64,000 nucleotides of DNA from Bog-473 sp963726135 (GTDB lineage: Bacteria; Actinomycetota; Acidimicrobiia; Acidimicrobiales; RAAP-2). This document shows, piece after piece, positions 29,061-38,492 of the stretch (positions within the stretch are counted from its first letter, which is position 1; every line of letters begins with the position of its first letter). Location of the stretch: assembly GCA_963726135.1 (NCBI GenBank), contig CAVSBE010000008.1, positions 806,001-870,000 on the forward strand, written 5' to 3'. A program made the translations under genes and the position numbers. A model generated the notes under the pieces. The model made no database searches. It was not told the origin of the DNA and saw nothing but the letters and a program-made list of their open reading frames with translations.

Positions 29061-30290
29061 CTAGACCCGGTCGAGCTCCAGCATCGTGATGGCGTTGCCG
29101 CGCAGGATCTTGTAGGCCTGCTCGTCGGTGAGCCCGACACAGAGCTTCTCGATGTAGGCCTCCGAGTCGGGCCACGTCGTGTCGGTGTGCGGGTAATCCG
29201 TCTCGAAGCAGATGTTGTCCTCGCCCACCTCCTCGAGCGACCGGAGGCCGTGGCGGTCGGCCGTGAAGCACCCGAAGATGCGGCCGTAGTACTGGGTCGA
29301 GGGTGGCATCGGGATGCGCTCCTTGGCGTGCGTCCACGAGTCGTGGTGCTCCCAGACAGTGTCGGCGCGCTCGAGGACGTAGGGGATCCAGCCGATCTGG
29401 CCCTCCGAGTAGGCCAGCTTCAGCTTCGGGAATCGCATCAGGTTGCCCGAGAAGAGCCAGTCGGCCAAGGAGGCCATGGCGTTGTTGAAGCCCAGCGTCA
29501 GGCCGACGCTCTTGTGGCTGTCGGGTGACGCGACGGGGTTGGACGACGACGATCCGACGTGCATGCAGACGGTGACGCCCAAGTCGTTGCAGACCCGCCA
29601 CAACGGGTCCCAGTAGTCGGTGTTGATGGACGGGAGCTTGAGGCGGGTCGGGATCTCGCTGAAGGCGATGGCGCGGCAGCCTTTGGCCGCGACCCGCGTG
29701 ACCTCCTCGGCCGCCAGGTTGGCGTCCCAGAGCGGAATGATGCACAGCGGGATGTTGACGCCGCCCGACGGCTCGCACCACTCCTCAATCATCCAGTCGT
29801 TGTTCGCCTTGACGCAGGCGAGGCCGAGCTCCTTGTCGTTGCCCTCGTAGAAGGTCTGGCCGCAGAAGCGGGGGAACGTCGGGAACGGCAGCGAGCCGTC
29901 GGTGTAGTTGAGGGCGAGGTCCTTGACACGCTCGTCGCGGTCCCAACATCCCTTGCGCATGTCGTCATACGTGATGGCGGTCATCGTCATCTGGGACCGG
30001 TCGAAGCTGATCTCACCCTTCGCGTCCAACGTCGTGGCGGCCTGCGGGATCGCCACGAACTTCTTGTGGACGTAGATGAGCTCGTCGTCGTAGTACCAGG
30101 CGTCGCCCCACTCGCCGTCGGGATCTTCCACCATGTCGTACTTGGCGCCCGAGAGGTGTTTGAACGACCCCCACTTCTTGCGTTCGACGCGGGGCCCTCG
30201 CTCACGCCATTTCTCGGGGAGCCACGTTTGCCACACGTGCGGCGGCTCGACCACATGGTCGTCGACGCTGATGATCCTGGGCAGTGCCAT
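29061..30290 (-). CDS. Amidohydrolase-2 family metal-dependent hydrolase
   Basis: This 409-residue TIM-barrel protein starts LPRIISVDDHVVEPPHVW, the form typical of amidohydrolase-2 proteins frequent in Actinobacteria. Other metal- or substrate-site regions are VTVCMHVGSSSS, the YSEGQIGWIPYVLERAD helix and FETDYPHTDTTWPDS with the late Asp. The family includes decarboxylases and hydrolases of aromatic or lipid-derived acids; the substrate here is not known. ATG 30290 is preferred over GTG 30296. It is convergent with the MFS gene and stands alone. Confidence 0.85.
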   Translation of the reverse strand: MALPRIISVDDHVVEPPHVWQTWLPEKWRERGPRVERKKWGSFKHLSGAKYDMVEDPDGEWGDAWYYDDELIYVHKKFVAIPQAATTLDAKGEISFDRSQMTMTAITYDDMRKGCWDRDERVKDLALNYTDGSLPFPTFPRFCGQTFYEGNDKELGLACVKANNDWMIEEWCEPSGGVNIPLCIIPLWDANLAAEEVTRVAAKGCRAIAFSEIPTRLKLPSINTDYWDPLWRVCNDLGVTVCMHVGSSSSNPVASPDSHKSVGLTLGFNNAMASLADWLFSGNLMRFPKLKLAYSEGQIGWIPYVLERADTVWEHHDSWTHAKERIPMPPSTQYYGRIFGCFTADRHGLRSLEEVGEDNICFETDYPHTDTTWPDSEAYIEKLCVGLTDEQAYKILRGNAITMLELDRV

Positions 30291-30474
30291 GGCCACGAGT
30301 TTAGCGGAAACCTGACACGGGCGTCAGGGAACGGGCAGCGTCACGAGATGGCGGTCGGGCCCAGCTCAGCAACACGATCGTCCTGCCACAGGTCAAGACC
30401 CCTTCTGCCAATTTCCTGGCCGACGTCCTCGGTCTCGGCGTCGCGCTGCTGGTCAACGCCGTCGCTCAGCGCGA

Positions 30475-32209
30475 CTAGCGCTCGGCGACCCTTCCCGCCT
30501 GGGCGCGGAGCGCGGCCGCCGTGCGCAGCAGCTGCAGTGCCAGCAGCGCGCCGACGCCCTCGCCCGAGCGCAGGCGCAGCGCGAGCAGCGGCTCGAGGCC
30601 GAGGTGCACGTTGACCGACCGGTGCGCCTGCTCCCGGCTCTCCTGGCCGGCGACGAGATGGGCCACGACCGCCGGCTCGAGCGCGACGGCAAGGAGCGCG
30701 GCGGCGGAGGTCACGAGGCCGTCGAGGACGATCACCGAACCCTGTTCCGCCGCGCCCAGCAGGACGCCCGTCAGGTAGGCGATCTCGGCGCCACCCAGCG
30801 CGGCGAGCAGGACCAGCGGGTCGCCGAGGTCGGCGTGGGTCGATGACGCTCTCTCGAGGGCGGCCTCGACCGCGGCACGCTTGCGCGCGAGCGTCGCCGA
30901 GTCGCCGCCGGCGCCCAGGCCCACGGCCTCACTCACGGGCAACCCGAGCCGGGACGCCACGAGGGCGGACGCCACCGTGGTGTTGCCAATGCCGACCTCC
31001 CCGATGGTGACGAGGCGCCGGCCGAAGCCCCGGCCCATCTCGCGGCCCGCGGCGACCAACCGTTCGGCGTCGTGAGCGGACAGGGCGTCGGCCGAGACGA
31101 GGTCGCCCTGCGGCGCCTCGGGGCGGCACACGACGGCGCCGGCGACCGGGTCGCCCGGAACGCCGGCGTCGACCGCGATGACGTCCGCCCCGACGAGCCG
31201 TGCCGCCACCGCGCCAAGCGACTGCCCCGCGACGGTGGCCTCGAGCACCTCGCGGGTGACCGAATCGGGGTATGTCGACACGCCGTGGCGCGTCACGGGA
31301 TGCCCCGCGGCTGCGATGACCGAGGTCACCGGCGCCTCCGGGCCCACACCGAGCGCCGCCAGGCGGTCGACGGCGCGGTCGAGCGCGCCCAACGAGCCCG
31401 GCGGCAGTGAGCAGCACGTCCGCCTCGTCGCGTGCGCCGACCACCGATTCGGGGCCGGGAGCGTGCAGGTGCGATGGCGGCGGCGGCGGGCCGTTCTCCT
31501 GCCAGCGCTCCCACAGCACGACCTCGGAGAGCGGCTGGCGGGAAGACCAGCCGGCACGCTCCAGCCCAGGCTCGGGCGGCCGTTCGTCGGGCCAGCCCAG
31601 GCAGAGCCAGCCCAACGTCTCCACACCGTCGGGCAGCCCGACGAGCGAAGCCAGCTCGTCGGGCTGGAAGAGCGTCACCCACCCGGTGCCGACGCCCTCG
31701 ACGCGGGCCGCCAGCCACAGGTTCTCGATGGCACAGGCGCACGACCACAGGTCGGCGTCGACGTAGGTCGCCCGGCCGAGCACGCCCTGGGCCGCCGTCC
31801 GACGGTCGCAGCACACCACGATGCCGACCGGCGCCTCCCGGATGCCGTGCAGCTGCAGGTCGAGCATCTGGCGCCCGGAACGGTCGGCGAACGTGCCCGC
31901 CTGGTGGTGCCACTCCCGGTCGGCCATCAGCGCGGCCCGATCACGCGTCGCCGGGTCGCGCACCACCACGAAGCGCCATGGCTGGGAGTGGCCCACCGAG
32001 GGGGCGGCGTGGGCCGCGGCGAGGATGCGCTCCAACACCTCGGGCCCGACGTCGTCGGGGCGGAAGCGCCGGATGTCGCGCCGACCGAGGGCCACCGCGT
32101 AGAACGCGTCCCGATCCGCCTCGTCGAAGGCCCAGGCACGGGGTGCCTCCCGCCGCGTCTGGGCCGTGGAGACGTCACCGACGAGCGGGACGGGCCGTTG
32201 CCAGCTCAT
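30475..32209 (-). CDS. cobT: BluB-CobT fusion (DMB synthase / DMB phosphoribosyltransferase), one frameshift
   Basis: The N-terminal ~230 residues are BluB, an FMN-using nitroreductase-fold enzyme that converts FMNH2 to 5,6-dimethylbenzimidazole: GRRDIRRFRPDDVGPEVLER, AAPSVGHSQPWRFVVV, GWVTLFQPDELA. The rest is CobT, which makes alpha-ribazole phosphate from DMB and NaMN: GSLGALDR, HPVTRHGVS, IGEVGIGNTTVASALV and the late GLEPLLALRLRSGEGVGA with the catalytic Glu. The halves are in different frames; removing one base near 31405 gives a single 577-residue protein. Its ATG overlaps the cobD stop (ATGA). It is the last gene of the cobamide operon and supplies the lower ligand. Confidence 0.82.
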
Positions 32210-33126
32210 GCCACGGGCTCCGTGTGCGCGGGCACGCCGACGCACGGCAGGAGCACGGCGCCGAGCGCGGCGGCGAGGCGTTCGAGACCCTGCGCCGACG
32301 GCACCGCGAGGCGTGTCACGCCCGGCAGACCGAAACTCGCGCAGTCACGCACCACGACACCGTACGGCGCCAGCGCCTCCCGCAGGCCGCCCCGATCGAC
32401 CAGGACCCAGTTGGCGTCGGAGGGGCGGACGCTCAGTCCGAACGACGTCAGCAGATCGGTGAGCGCCCCGCGCAGGCGTGCCACGCCCGCAGACCACCCT
32501 GGCAGGTCGACGGTCTCGAGCAGGTCGGGCAACGCGGCCGCCGCCATACTGCCGACCGCCCACTGGGGCTGCCGGGCCCGGCACCGGGCCACCAGGTCCG
32601 GCTCGCCCAGCACGTAGCCGAGCCGGAGCCCGGGGCAGGCCAGCAGCTTCGTGAGCGACCCCACCACGGCGCGGCCGTCGCCCCTCGTCCACCTCCCCGT
32701 GGCCAGCGGGAAGAAGGCTTCGTCCCAGATGTCGGCTATCTCGTCGCTCCCGGCCAGCAGGCCGCTCGGGCTGTGCGGGTTGGAGCGCCAGAGCACGCCG
32801 CCGCCACGGGGATGCAACCCGAACTCGGGCTCCACGACCCGCCCACCCAGCTCGGCGGCGACGAGTGCGATCGCCTCGGCGCCGCCGTTGGTCAACAGCA
32901 GGTTCCCCGGATCGACGCCAATGGCCCGGGCCAGTGCCGTCGTCGCGTCGGCCGGGTCCGGATAGGCCCGCAGCGCTTCGAGGTGACGGGCAACGACCGG
33001 CACCGGGTCGGGCGCCAGCGGATTGAGGGACTGCGACAGGTCCAGGATGGTGTCGGGATCGAGCCCGAGGGCGCGTGCGACGGCCGGGCCGTCGCCGCCA
33101 TGGGAGCCCGCAGGCGGCACCGTCAC
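32206..33126 (-). CDS. cobD: L-threonine-O-3-phosphate decarboxylase (CobD/CobC type)
   Basis: This 306-residue fold-type I PLP enzyme has DLSQSLNPLAPDPVP near the start, LLLTNGGAEAIAL in the cofactor pocket and the Schiff-base lysine in GSLTKLLACPGLRLGYVLG. It makes (R)-1-amino-2-propanol phosphate, the linker CbiB attaches to adenosylcobyric acid. It is shorter than the Salmonella enzyme (364). The GTG start forms a GTGA overlap with the cbiB stop, and its own stop overlaps the bluB ATG. Position between cbiB and bluB supports the cobamide role over a histidinol-phosphate aminotransferase. Confidence 0.85.
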   Translation of the reverse strand: MTVPPAGSHGGDGPAVARALGLDPDTILDLSQSLNPLAPDPVPVVARHLEALRAYPDPADATTALARAIGVDPGNLLLTNGGAEAIALVAAELGGRVVEPEFGLHPRGGGVLWRSNPHSPSGLLAGSDEIADIWDEAFFPLATGRWTRGDGRAVVGSLTKLLACPGLRLGYVLGEPDLVARCRARQPQWAVGSMAAAALPDLLETVDLPGWSAGVARLRGALTDLLTSFGLSVRPSDANWVLVDRGGLREALAPYGVVVRDCASFGLPGVTRLAVPSAQGLERLAAALGAVLLPCVGVPAHTEPVA

Positions 33127-34037
33127 CGCGCCACCACCACACGGGCACACCCGATGAGCGCCAAGCCGGCGGCCAGCGCGGCACCGACGTCGCCCGAGAG
33201 CCGCACGGCCGCACCGATGTCGTCGGCGGCCGGCGGCCGTCCCGTGCCGAGGGAGCCCCGCTCTTCGACGCGATCGCCGTAGCGGTTCGCGCCCCCGAGC
33301 CGGACGCCGAGCGCGGCGGCGAACGCGGCTTCCGCCACGCCGGCATTCGGGGACGGATGGGCCGGAGCCTGGTCGCGGACCGCGATCCACACCGCTCGCG
33401 CCGACCGCGGCCGGACCAGGGCTACCAGCGCCGCCGTGAGGCGCGCCGGCACCCAGGCCAGCGCGTCGTCGAGCCGGGCGCTCGCCCACCCGTAGTTCGC
33501 GTAACGGGGCGAGCGGTGGCCCACCATGGAGTCGAGCGTGTTGGCGGCCCGGAAGCCGAGCGCGCCCGGTGCGCCGGCAACCGCGGCCCAGAATGCCGGC
33601 GCCACGACCGCGTCCACGGTGTTCTCCGCCACCGACTCCACGACGGCCCGCGCCATCTCGCCGGGGCCGAGCCCGGCGGGATCGCGCCCGACCAGGGACG
33701 GCAGCAGAGCACGGGCCCGCTCGAGGTCGCCGTCCCCGAGGGACCGCCCGACGTCGCCGGCGGCCGAGGCCAGCGCGCGCCCGGCCACGGCCGAGGACGT
33801 CGCCAACGCGGTCGAGCGCACGACCGCGCCGACGCCCAGCCCCAGGGCGACGCCGGCGACGGCGTGGACGATGCCGGCTCCCCTGGTGTCGCGATGGATG
33901 CGCCGCTCCACCCCGGTCATCACGACCCCGAAGAGGGCCACCGGGTGCACGGTGCCCGGCGGCTCGGGCAGGAGGCGATCGAGAGCGAGCCCGGCGGCAG
34001 CTCCCAACGGGCGCGGCAGGGGCCGACGGCGCGTCAT
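33123..34037 (-). CDS. cbiB: Adenosylcobinamide-phosphate synthase CbiB
   Basis: This 304-residue membrane protein has the family signatures PEPPGTVHPVALFGVVM near the N-terminus, ESVAENTVDAVVAPAFWAAV, and GFRAANTLDSMVGHRSPRYA. It attaches aminopropanol phosphate to adenosylcobyric acid to give adenosylcobinamide phosphate. In this operon it re-uses the cobyric acid that CbiZ releases. ATG 34037 overlaps the cobS stop and its TGA overlaps the cobD GTG, both by four bases. Confidence 0.9.
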   Translation of the reverse strand: MTRRRPLPRPLGAAAGLALDRLLPEPPGTVHPVALFGVVMTGVERRIHRDTRGAGIVHAVAGVALGLGVGAVVRSTALATSSAVAGRALASAAGDVGRSLGDGDLERARALLPSLVGRDPAGLGPGEMARAVVESVAENTVDAVVAPAFWAAVAGAPGALGFRAANTLDSMVGHRSPRYANYGWASARLDDALAWVPARLTAALVALVRPRSARAVWIAVRDQAPAHPSPNAGVAEAAFAAALGVRLGGANRYGDRVEERGSLGTGRPPAADDIGAAVRLSGDVGAALAAGLALIGCARVVVAR

Positions 34038-34765
34038 TTCGCCGCCAGGGCGAGCAGGCCGACGGTCTCACCGACGACTGCCATCGCGCCCAACACGTCA
34101 CCGGTGTAGCCGCCTATCCGGCGGAACGAGAAGAACACGACTGCGAGCATCGCCACCAGCTCCGCCGCGACGACGACGAAACCGCGGCCCCCCGCACCGA
34201 GGGCGGCGAACGCGAAAGCCGCCCCCAGGCCATAGGCGACGACCCCGTAACGGGAGGCGGCCGAGTGCGCCCCCCCGGCGGCGCCCACGAAGGCCGAGGC
34301 CGTGCCGCCGTCCGCCGGCGCGTGCGCGTACGGCACGGAGCGCGCCACCACGCCCATCATGGTGCGGGACGCGCACCAGAGGCCGACGAGCACCAGCGGC
34401 CGGGCCACGGTCACCGCCAGCGCCGTGACACGCAGGGACAGCACCAGCACGAGCGCGACGGCGCCGAATGCTCCCACACGGGGGTCGGCCATGATCTCGA
34501 GCCGCCGGGTCCGGCCCACCGCGGGGAGCAACCCGTCGGCGGCGTCGGCCAGACCATCGAGATGGAGGCAGCCGGTGACGGCGGCGTCGACCGCCACCGC
34601 GATCACCGCCGCGAGGGCGGCCGGCCAGACGCGGCCGGCCAGCCACCACGACGTGCCGACGATCGCGCCGACGGCGATCCCCACCAGCGGGAACCAGGAG
34701 AGCGTGCGCTCGTTCGGCTCCGCGGCCCGGCCGAGCACCGTCAGGAAGGACAGCGCCCGTCTCAC
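34034..34765 (-). CDS. cobS: Adenosylcobinamide-GDP ribazoletransferase CobS
   Basis: This 243-residue polytopic protein carries the diagnostic CLHLDGLADAADGLL motif (metal-binding aspartates) and IMADPRVGAFG. It joins GDP-cobinamide to alpha-ribazole phosphate or alpha-ribazole in the membrane, the last ring-to-loop joining step. The GTG start at 34765 overlaps the cobU stop as GTGA; a longer frame upstream would run through cobU and is rejected. Confidence 0.9.
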   Translation of the reverse strand: MRRALSFLTVLGRAAEPNERTLSWFPLVGIAVGAIVGTSWWLAGRVWPAALAAVIAVAVDAAVTGCLHLDGLADAADGLLPAVGRTRRLEIMADPRVGAFGAVALVLVLSLRVTALAVTVARPLVLVGLWCASRTMMGVVARSVPYAHAPADGGTASAFVGAAGGAHSAASRYGVVAYGLGAAFAFAALGAGGRGFVVVAAELVAMLAVVFFSFRRIGGYTGDVLGAMAVVGETVGLLALAAK

Positions 34766-35271
34766 GGTGGCGGCCCGGCGGGCGGGAGCGCCAACGGGCG
34801 GCCGGCCACGACCAGATAGACGCGGTCGGCCGCGACGGACACGGCGTGGTTCACGGCACCGAGCGCGTCTTGGAAGCGGCGCCCCTGCTCGGTCGAGGGG
34901 TGCACGGACAGGCCGACCTCGTCGGACACCACCACCGTGTCGCCCCCCCGCCCGCGCAACGCGGCGCACAGGGACGCGCCGTCGGCCGCTGCGCCCGTGG
35001 CGCCCGCGGCGGCCACCCACGGGCCGAGCGAGTCCAAGAGCACCGTCCCCCGAATCTCCGCCAACCGAGCCCGCAGGTCATCGCCGGCCTCCACGGTGAC
35101 CCAGGCCGGGTCGCGCCGGGTGCGGTGCGCCGCCACACGCGCCTCGAGGTCCGGGTCGCCCGACGGGTCCATGGTGGCCAGGTAGGTCACCGGTTCGCCG
35201 TGCCGAGCTGCCAGCTCCTCGGCCACCGCCGACTTCCCCGAACGCGTGCCCCCCAGGACGAGCGTGATCAC
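34762..35271 (-). CDS. cobU: Adenosylcobinamide kinase/guanylyltransferase CobU
   Basis: This 169-residue protein begins with a P-loop, LVLGGTRSGKSAVAEELA. RVAAHRTRRDPAWVTVEA contains the histidine that is guanylylated, and VVVSDEVGLSVHPS is the Walker B-like region. It phosphorylates and then guanylylates adenosylcobinamide. GTG 35271 overlaps the cbiZ stop. Having CobU as well as CbiZ lets the operon use both free cobinamide and complete or pseudo-cobamides. Confidence 0.9.
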   Translation of the reverse strand: MITLVLGGTRSGKSAVAEELAARHGEPVTYLATMDPSGDPDLEARVAAHRTRRDPAWVTVEAGDDLRARLAEIRGTVLLDSLGPWVAAAGATGAAADGASLCAALRGRGGDTVVVSDEVGLSVHPSTEQGRRFQDALGAVNHAVSVAADRVYLVVAGRPLALPPAGPPP

Positions 35272-35939
35272 CGTGCGGGCATCCTCGAGCGGAGCGCGGC
35301 GTAGACGGCGCGGGCGACCCGGGCCCCGTAGACCGAACGCGGTCCCCCGAAGGGCTCGGCGGCGCCCGTCGCGGGGCAGAGCACCGTCACGGCGTCCGAC
35401 GCGGTGCCGGACCCGTCCACACCGCCATCGAACAGCGCCTGTGCCTTGGCCTCCGTGACCGTGCACAGGAGGTTGGCCAGCGCAGCTTCGGTGTGGCGGG
35501 CGGGGACGAAGGCCACCACGTTGATCGTCCCCGCCGCGACGTCGCACGGTTCGTCGGGCGCCGCGGCCCACGTCGGCCGCGTCAGGCCGACGGTGGCCTC
35601 GACCCGCACGCCGGCGTCCTCGACTGCCGCCACCGTTGCCACCTCGGCGGCGGTCAGCATCCCGACGCCGGGACCGCGCAGGCCGAGGGCACCGCACACC
35701 TCATTGATGTGCGCCCCGACGTCGCGGCGCCCGTAGTCCTGCGGGACCTGCACGTTGAGCACCCAGCCGCGCCGGCCGATGCCGCCGCCCACCGGGGCGG
35801 TCGACGCCGCCAGCCGCGGTGGGTCGAGCCGCCAGGCGAGGGCCGCCAGCGCGGGGGAAGTCGCGGGGCCCGGGGCGGCCCCGGCTCGGGCCGGAGCGAG
35901 AGCGGCGCCGACGAACGTGTGCAGCTCGGACGCGCTCAA
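35268..35939 (-). CDS. cbiZ: Adenosylcobinamide amidohydrolase CbiZ
   Basis: This 223-residue protein matches CbiZ: RRGWVLNVQVPQDYGRRDV, GMLTAAEVATVAAVEDAGV, GTINVVAFVPARHTEAALAN and a late GTASDAVTVLCPA. CbiZ cleaves the amide bond that holds the nucleotide loop, releasing adenosylcobyric acid, and is the hallmark of corrinoid salvage by remodelling. The TTG start at 35939 overlaps the cobO stop as TTGA, which explains the rare codon and agrees with the other junctions. Confidence 0.85.
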   Translation of the reverse strand: MSASELHTFVGAALAPARAGAAPGPATSPALAALAWRLDPPRLAASTAPVGGGIGRRGWVLNVQVPQDYGRRDVGAHINEVCGALGLRGPGVGMLTAAEVATVAAVEDAGVRVEATVGLTRPTWAAAPDEPCDVAAGTINVVAFVPARHTEAALANLLCTVTEAKAQALFDGGVDGSGTASDAVTVLCPATGAAEPFGGPRSVYGARVARAVYAALRSRMPAR

Positions 35940-36520
35940 TACTCGATGCCCTTCATGGCGCGGATGCCCCGCTCGTAGGCGTGCTTCACCATCCTCATCT
36001 CCGTGACGGTGTCGGCGATCTCGACCAGTTCGGGCGGGGCGTCGCGACCGGTGATCACGACGTTCGTCTTCGGCGCCCGTCCGACGATCCCGTCGACGAC
36101 CTCCGCCGCCGACACCCAGCCGTAGTTGACGACGTAGGTCAGCTCGTCGAGGACGAGGAGCTCGTAGTCCCCCGACGCCAGCTTGGCCCGGGCCACTCCC
36201 CAGGCATGGACGTTCTTCGCTGCGGACTCGTCGAGATCGGTCGACTCCCAGGTGAAGCCGTCACCCAGCGTCCACCAGTCCACGCCGAGATGGCGGGCCA
36301 GCTTCTGCTCGCCGACCTTCCAGTCCCCGCTCTTCATGAACTGCACGACACCGACCCGCCAGCCCCTCGCCCAGGCCCGCCCCATCACGCCGAAGGCCGC
36401 GGTGGACTTCCCCTTGCCGTCGCCGGTGTTGACGACGACCACCGAGGCGACCCGCGTCCGCTCCACCGGCGGGTCGGGTTCGGGCAGGGGGACACGTTGG
36501 ACCGCGGCATCGTCGCTCAT
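35936..36520 (-). CDS. cobO: Cob(I)yrinic acid a,c-diamide adenosyltransferase CobO/BtuR
   Basis: This 194-residue protein has the P-loop VVVNTGDGKGKSTAAFGVM, VGVVQFMKSGDWKVGE and LLVLDELTYVVNYGWV, all typical of the CobA/CobO/BtuR adenosyltransferases. It adds the 5'-deoxyadenosyl ligand to the cobalt of incoming corrinoids. It follows the ABC ATPase gene with a four-base overlap, so uptake and adenosylation are made together. Confidence 0.92.
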   Translation of the reverse strand: MSDDAAVQRVPLPEPDPPVERTRVASVVVVNTGDGKGKSTAAFGVMGRAWARGWRVGVVQFMKSGDWKVGEQKLARHLGVDWWTLGDGFTWESTDLDESAAKNVHAWGVARAKLASGDYELLVLDELTYVVNYGWVSAAEVVDGIVGRAPKTNVVITGRDAPPELVEIADTVTEMRMVKHAYERGIRAMKGIEY

Positions 36521-37386
36521 TGCGCCTCCTCGTCTCCCATCGGGGGCGGCGACGTCCGCCGCGGCGCGATCACCAGCTCGCCGTCGTCGGTCTGGATGAT
36601 GCGCACGGCGCACCCGAACGCCTGCCCGAGCACCACCTCGTCGAGCACCTCGGCCGGCGTCCCGAACGCAGCCACCGATCCGCCCGCCAGGAGCAGCAGC
36701 CGGTCTGCGAACTGGCCGGCCAGCGTCAGGTCGTGCAGCGCGCTCACCACGGTCAACCCCCACTCGCGCCGCAGCTCGTCGACGATCTCGAGGGCGTCCA
36801 CCCGGTGCGCGAGGTCCAACGCGCTCGTCGGCTCGTCCATGAGGAGCACCGGTGCCTCCTGCGCCAGCGCGCGGGCCAGCACCACCCGCTGGCGCTCGCC
36901 CCCCGAGAGCGTCGCAAGATGGCGATGCGCCAGGTCGGTCAGTCCCGTGCGCTCCAAGAGCCGGGTGCAATGCGCCACGTCCTCTGCCGACTCGACGGCG
37001 AGGTAGCCGATGTGCGGTGTGCGGCCCAGCAACGCGTAGTCGAACACCGACATGTCGGCGGGCAGCTCGGGCGACTGAGGCACGTACGCCAGCGAGCGTC
37101 CCCGCTGGCGCCGGGTCATGGCGGCCGTCGGCTTGCCCCCGATACGCACCTCGCCGCCGTGGTCGACCAAGCCGGCCACCGCGCGCAGCAGGGTCGTCTT
37201 CCCGGCCCCGTTCGCCCCGATGAGGCCGACCCACTCCCCCCGCCCCACCGATGCCGTGACCGTGTCGACGGCCGGCCGCCCCCCGAAGCACACCGAGACC
37301 GCGCGCAGCTCGACCATGGCGCCGCCCTCGAGCGGGCGCGCGCCGCGGCGCCCGCGGCGTTCGGCCAGACGGATGATCCGGGCCAT
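36517..37386 (-). CDS. btuD: Vitamin B12 ABC transporter ATP-binding protein BtuD
   Basis: This 289-residue ATPase of the FepC/BtuD class has Walker A GLIGANGAGKTTLLR, signature LSGGERQRVVLARALAQE, Walker B VLLMDEPTSALD and the switch histidine in VVSALHDLTLAGQ. The N-terminal ~23 residues precede the core; ATG 37386 is preferred because it overlaps the permease stop as ATGA. Riboswitch control and neighbours specify corrinoid over siderophore transport. Confidence 0.9.
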   Translation of the reverse strand: MARIIRLAERRGRRGARPLEGGAMVELRAVSVCFGGRPAVDTVTASVGRGEWVGLIGANGAGKTTLLRAVAGLVDHGGEVRIGGKPTAAMTRRQRGRSLAYVPQSPELPADMSVFDYALLGRTPHIGYLAVESAEDVAHCTRLLERTGLTDLAHRHLATLSGGERQRVVLARALAQEAPVLLMDEPTSALDLAHRVDALEIVDELRREWGLTVVSALHDLTLAGQFADRLLLLAGGSVAAFGTPAEVLDEVVLGQAFGCAVRIIQTDDGELVIAPRRTSPPPMGDEEAQ

Positions 37387-38492
37387 CAGGAGTCCCCCGC
37401 CCCGACGCCGCGCCCGGCGCGGCGCGACACGAGCACGACGAGGAAGAACGGCGCGCCGATGCAGGCCGTCACGACCCCGATCGGTACCTCCGCCGGGGCC
37501 TGGACGGTCCGTGCGACGAGGTCGGTGCCGATCAGGAAGGCCGCACCGCCGACCATGGCCACCGGCAGGATGATGCGGTAGCTCGCCCCGGCGGTCAGGC
37601 GCACCGTGTGCGCCACGATGATCCCGACGAAGCCGATCAGCCCGCTCACCGACACCGCCGCCGCGGTGCCCAGCGTGGCCGCCGCCACCACGATCAGCCG
37701 GGTGCGGGCCGGGTGGATCCCGAGCGTCCCGGCCTCATCCTCCCCGACCCGCAGCACGTCGAGCATGCGCCGGTGGGCGAGGAGCACCGCCGCACTGAGC
37801 ACGACATAGGGCAGGATCAGCGTCACGTCCGACCACGATGCCACGGAAAAGCTGCCGAGGATCCAGTTGTAGATCTGGCGGATCTGCTCCTGGTCCCGCT
37901 GCTGCAGGTAGGTCTGGATGGCGGTCAGCAGGGCGGCCACCGCAACCCCGGCCAGGACGATGGAGCGGCCCCAGGCCCGCCGGCCACCGGCCACCCCGAT
38001 GAGGTACGTGGCCGCGACGGCCAGCGAGCCGCCGACGAAGGCGAACACCGGCAGCAGCGCCGAGGAATCGCCCGCCTCGACGATGTCGATGGTGGCCCCG
38101 AGCCCCGCGCCCGCCGCCACGCCGAGGAGATACGGGTCCGCCAGCGGGTTGCGAAAGAGCCCCTGGTAGGCGGCCCCTCCGGAGGCGAGCATGGCGCCGA
38201 CCACACCGGCGAGCACGACGCGGGGCGCGCGGAGCTGCCACACGACGGCCTGGTCGATGGCGGGGGTGCTCGTGTGAAAGTGGAGCAGCGGCACATGCGC
38301 CAGCAGTGTCCCGATCACCTGCGAGGGTGGCACCGCCACGGGACCCGTGCACAGCGCCAGCATGGAGACGCCCACCATGAGGGCGGCCGCGACGGCCATG
38401 GGGAGCCAGGTGTGGCGGACTCCCGGCCCGCGCCGCGTCGGCACCGAGAGGCCCGGTGACTCCAGCGGACGCGAGGGCACCGTGGCGGTCAC
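37386..38492 (-). CDS. btuC: Vitamin B12 ABC transporter permease BtuC
   Basis: This 368-residue FecCD-family permease has about ten helices. Family features are QLRAPRVVLAGVVGAMLASG, AYQGLFRNPLADPYLLGVAA, GSFSVASWSDV and the coupling region GTLGIHPARTRLIVVAAATL, then SGLIGFVGIIVAHTVRL. GTG 38492 overlaps the btuF stop as GTGA; the open frame continues far upstream but that part is antisense-like and rejected. Confidence 0.9.
   Translation of the reverse strand: MTATVPSRPLESPGLSVPTRRGPGVRHTWLPMAVAAALMVGVSMLALCTGPVAVPPSQVIGTLLAHVPLLHFHTSTPAIDQAVVWQLRAPRVVLAGVVGAMLASGGAAYQGLFRNPLADPYLLGVAAGAGLGATIDIVEAGDSSALLPVFAFVGGSLAVAATYLIGVAGGRRAWGRSIVLAGVAVAALLTAIQTYLQQRDQEQIRQIYNWILGSFSVASWSDVTLILPYVVLSAAVLLAHRRMLDVLRVGEDEAGTLGIHPARTRLIVVAAATLGTAAAVSVSGLIGFVGIIVAHTVRLTAGASYRIILPVAMVGGAAFLIGTDLVARTVQAPAEVPIGVVTACIGAPFFLVVLVSRRAGRGVGAGDS

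Noticed and set aside
26945..29528. Very long plus-strand frames across GH3 and MFS genes
   Set aside because: They join unrelated real segments only because stops are rare at this GC content. The GH3 domain order and the MFS helices define the true frames.
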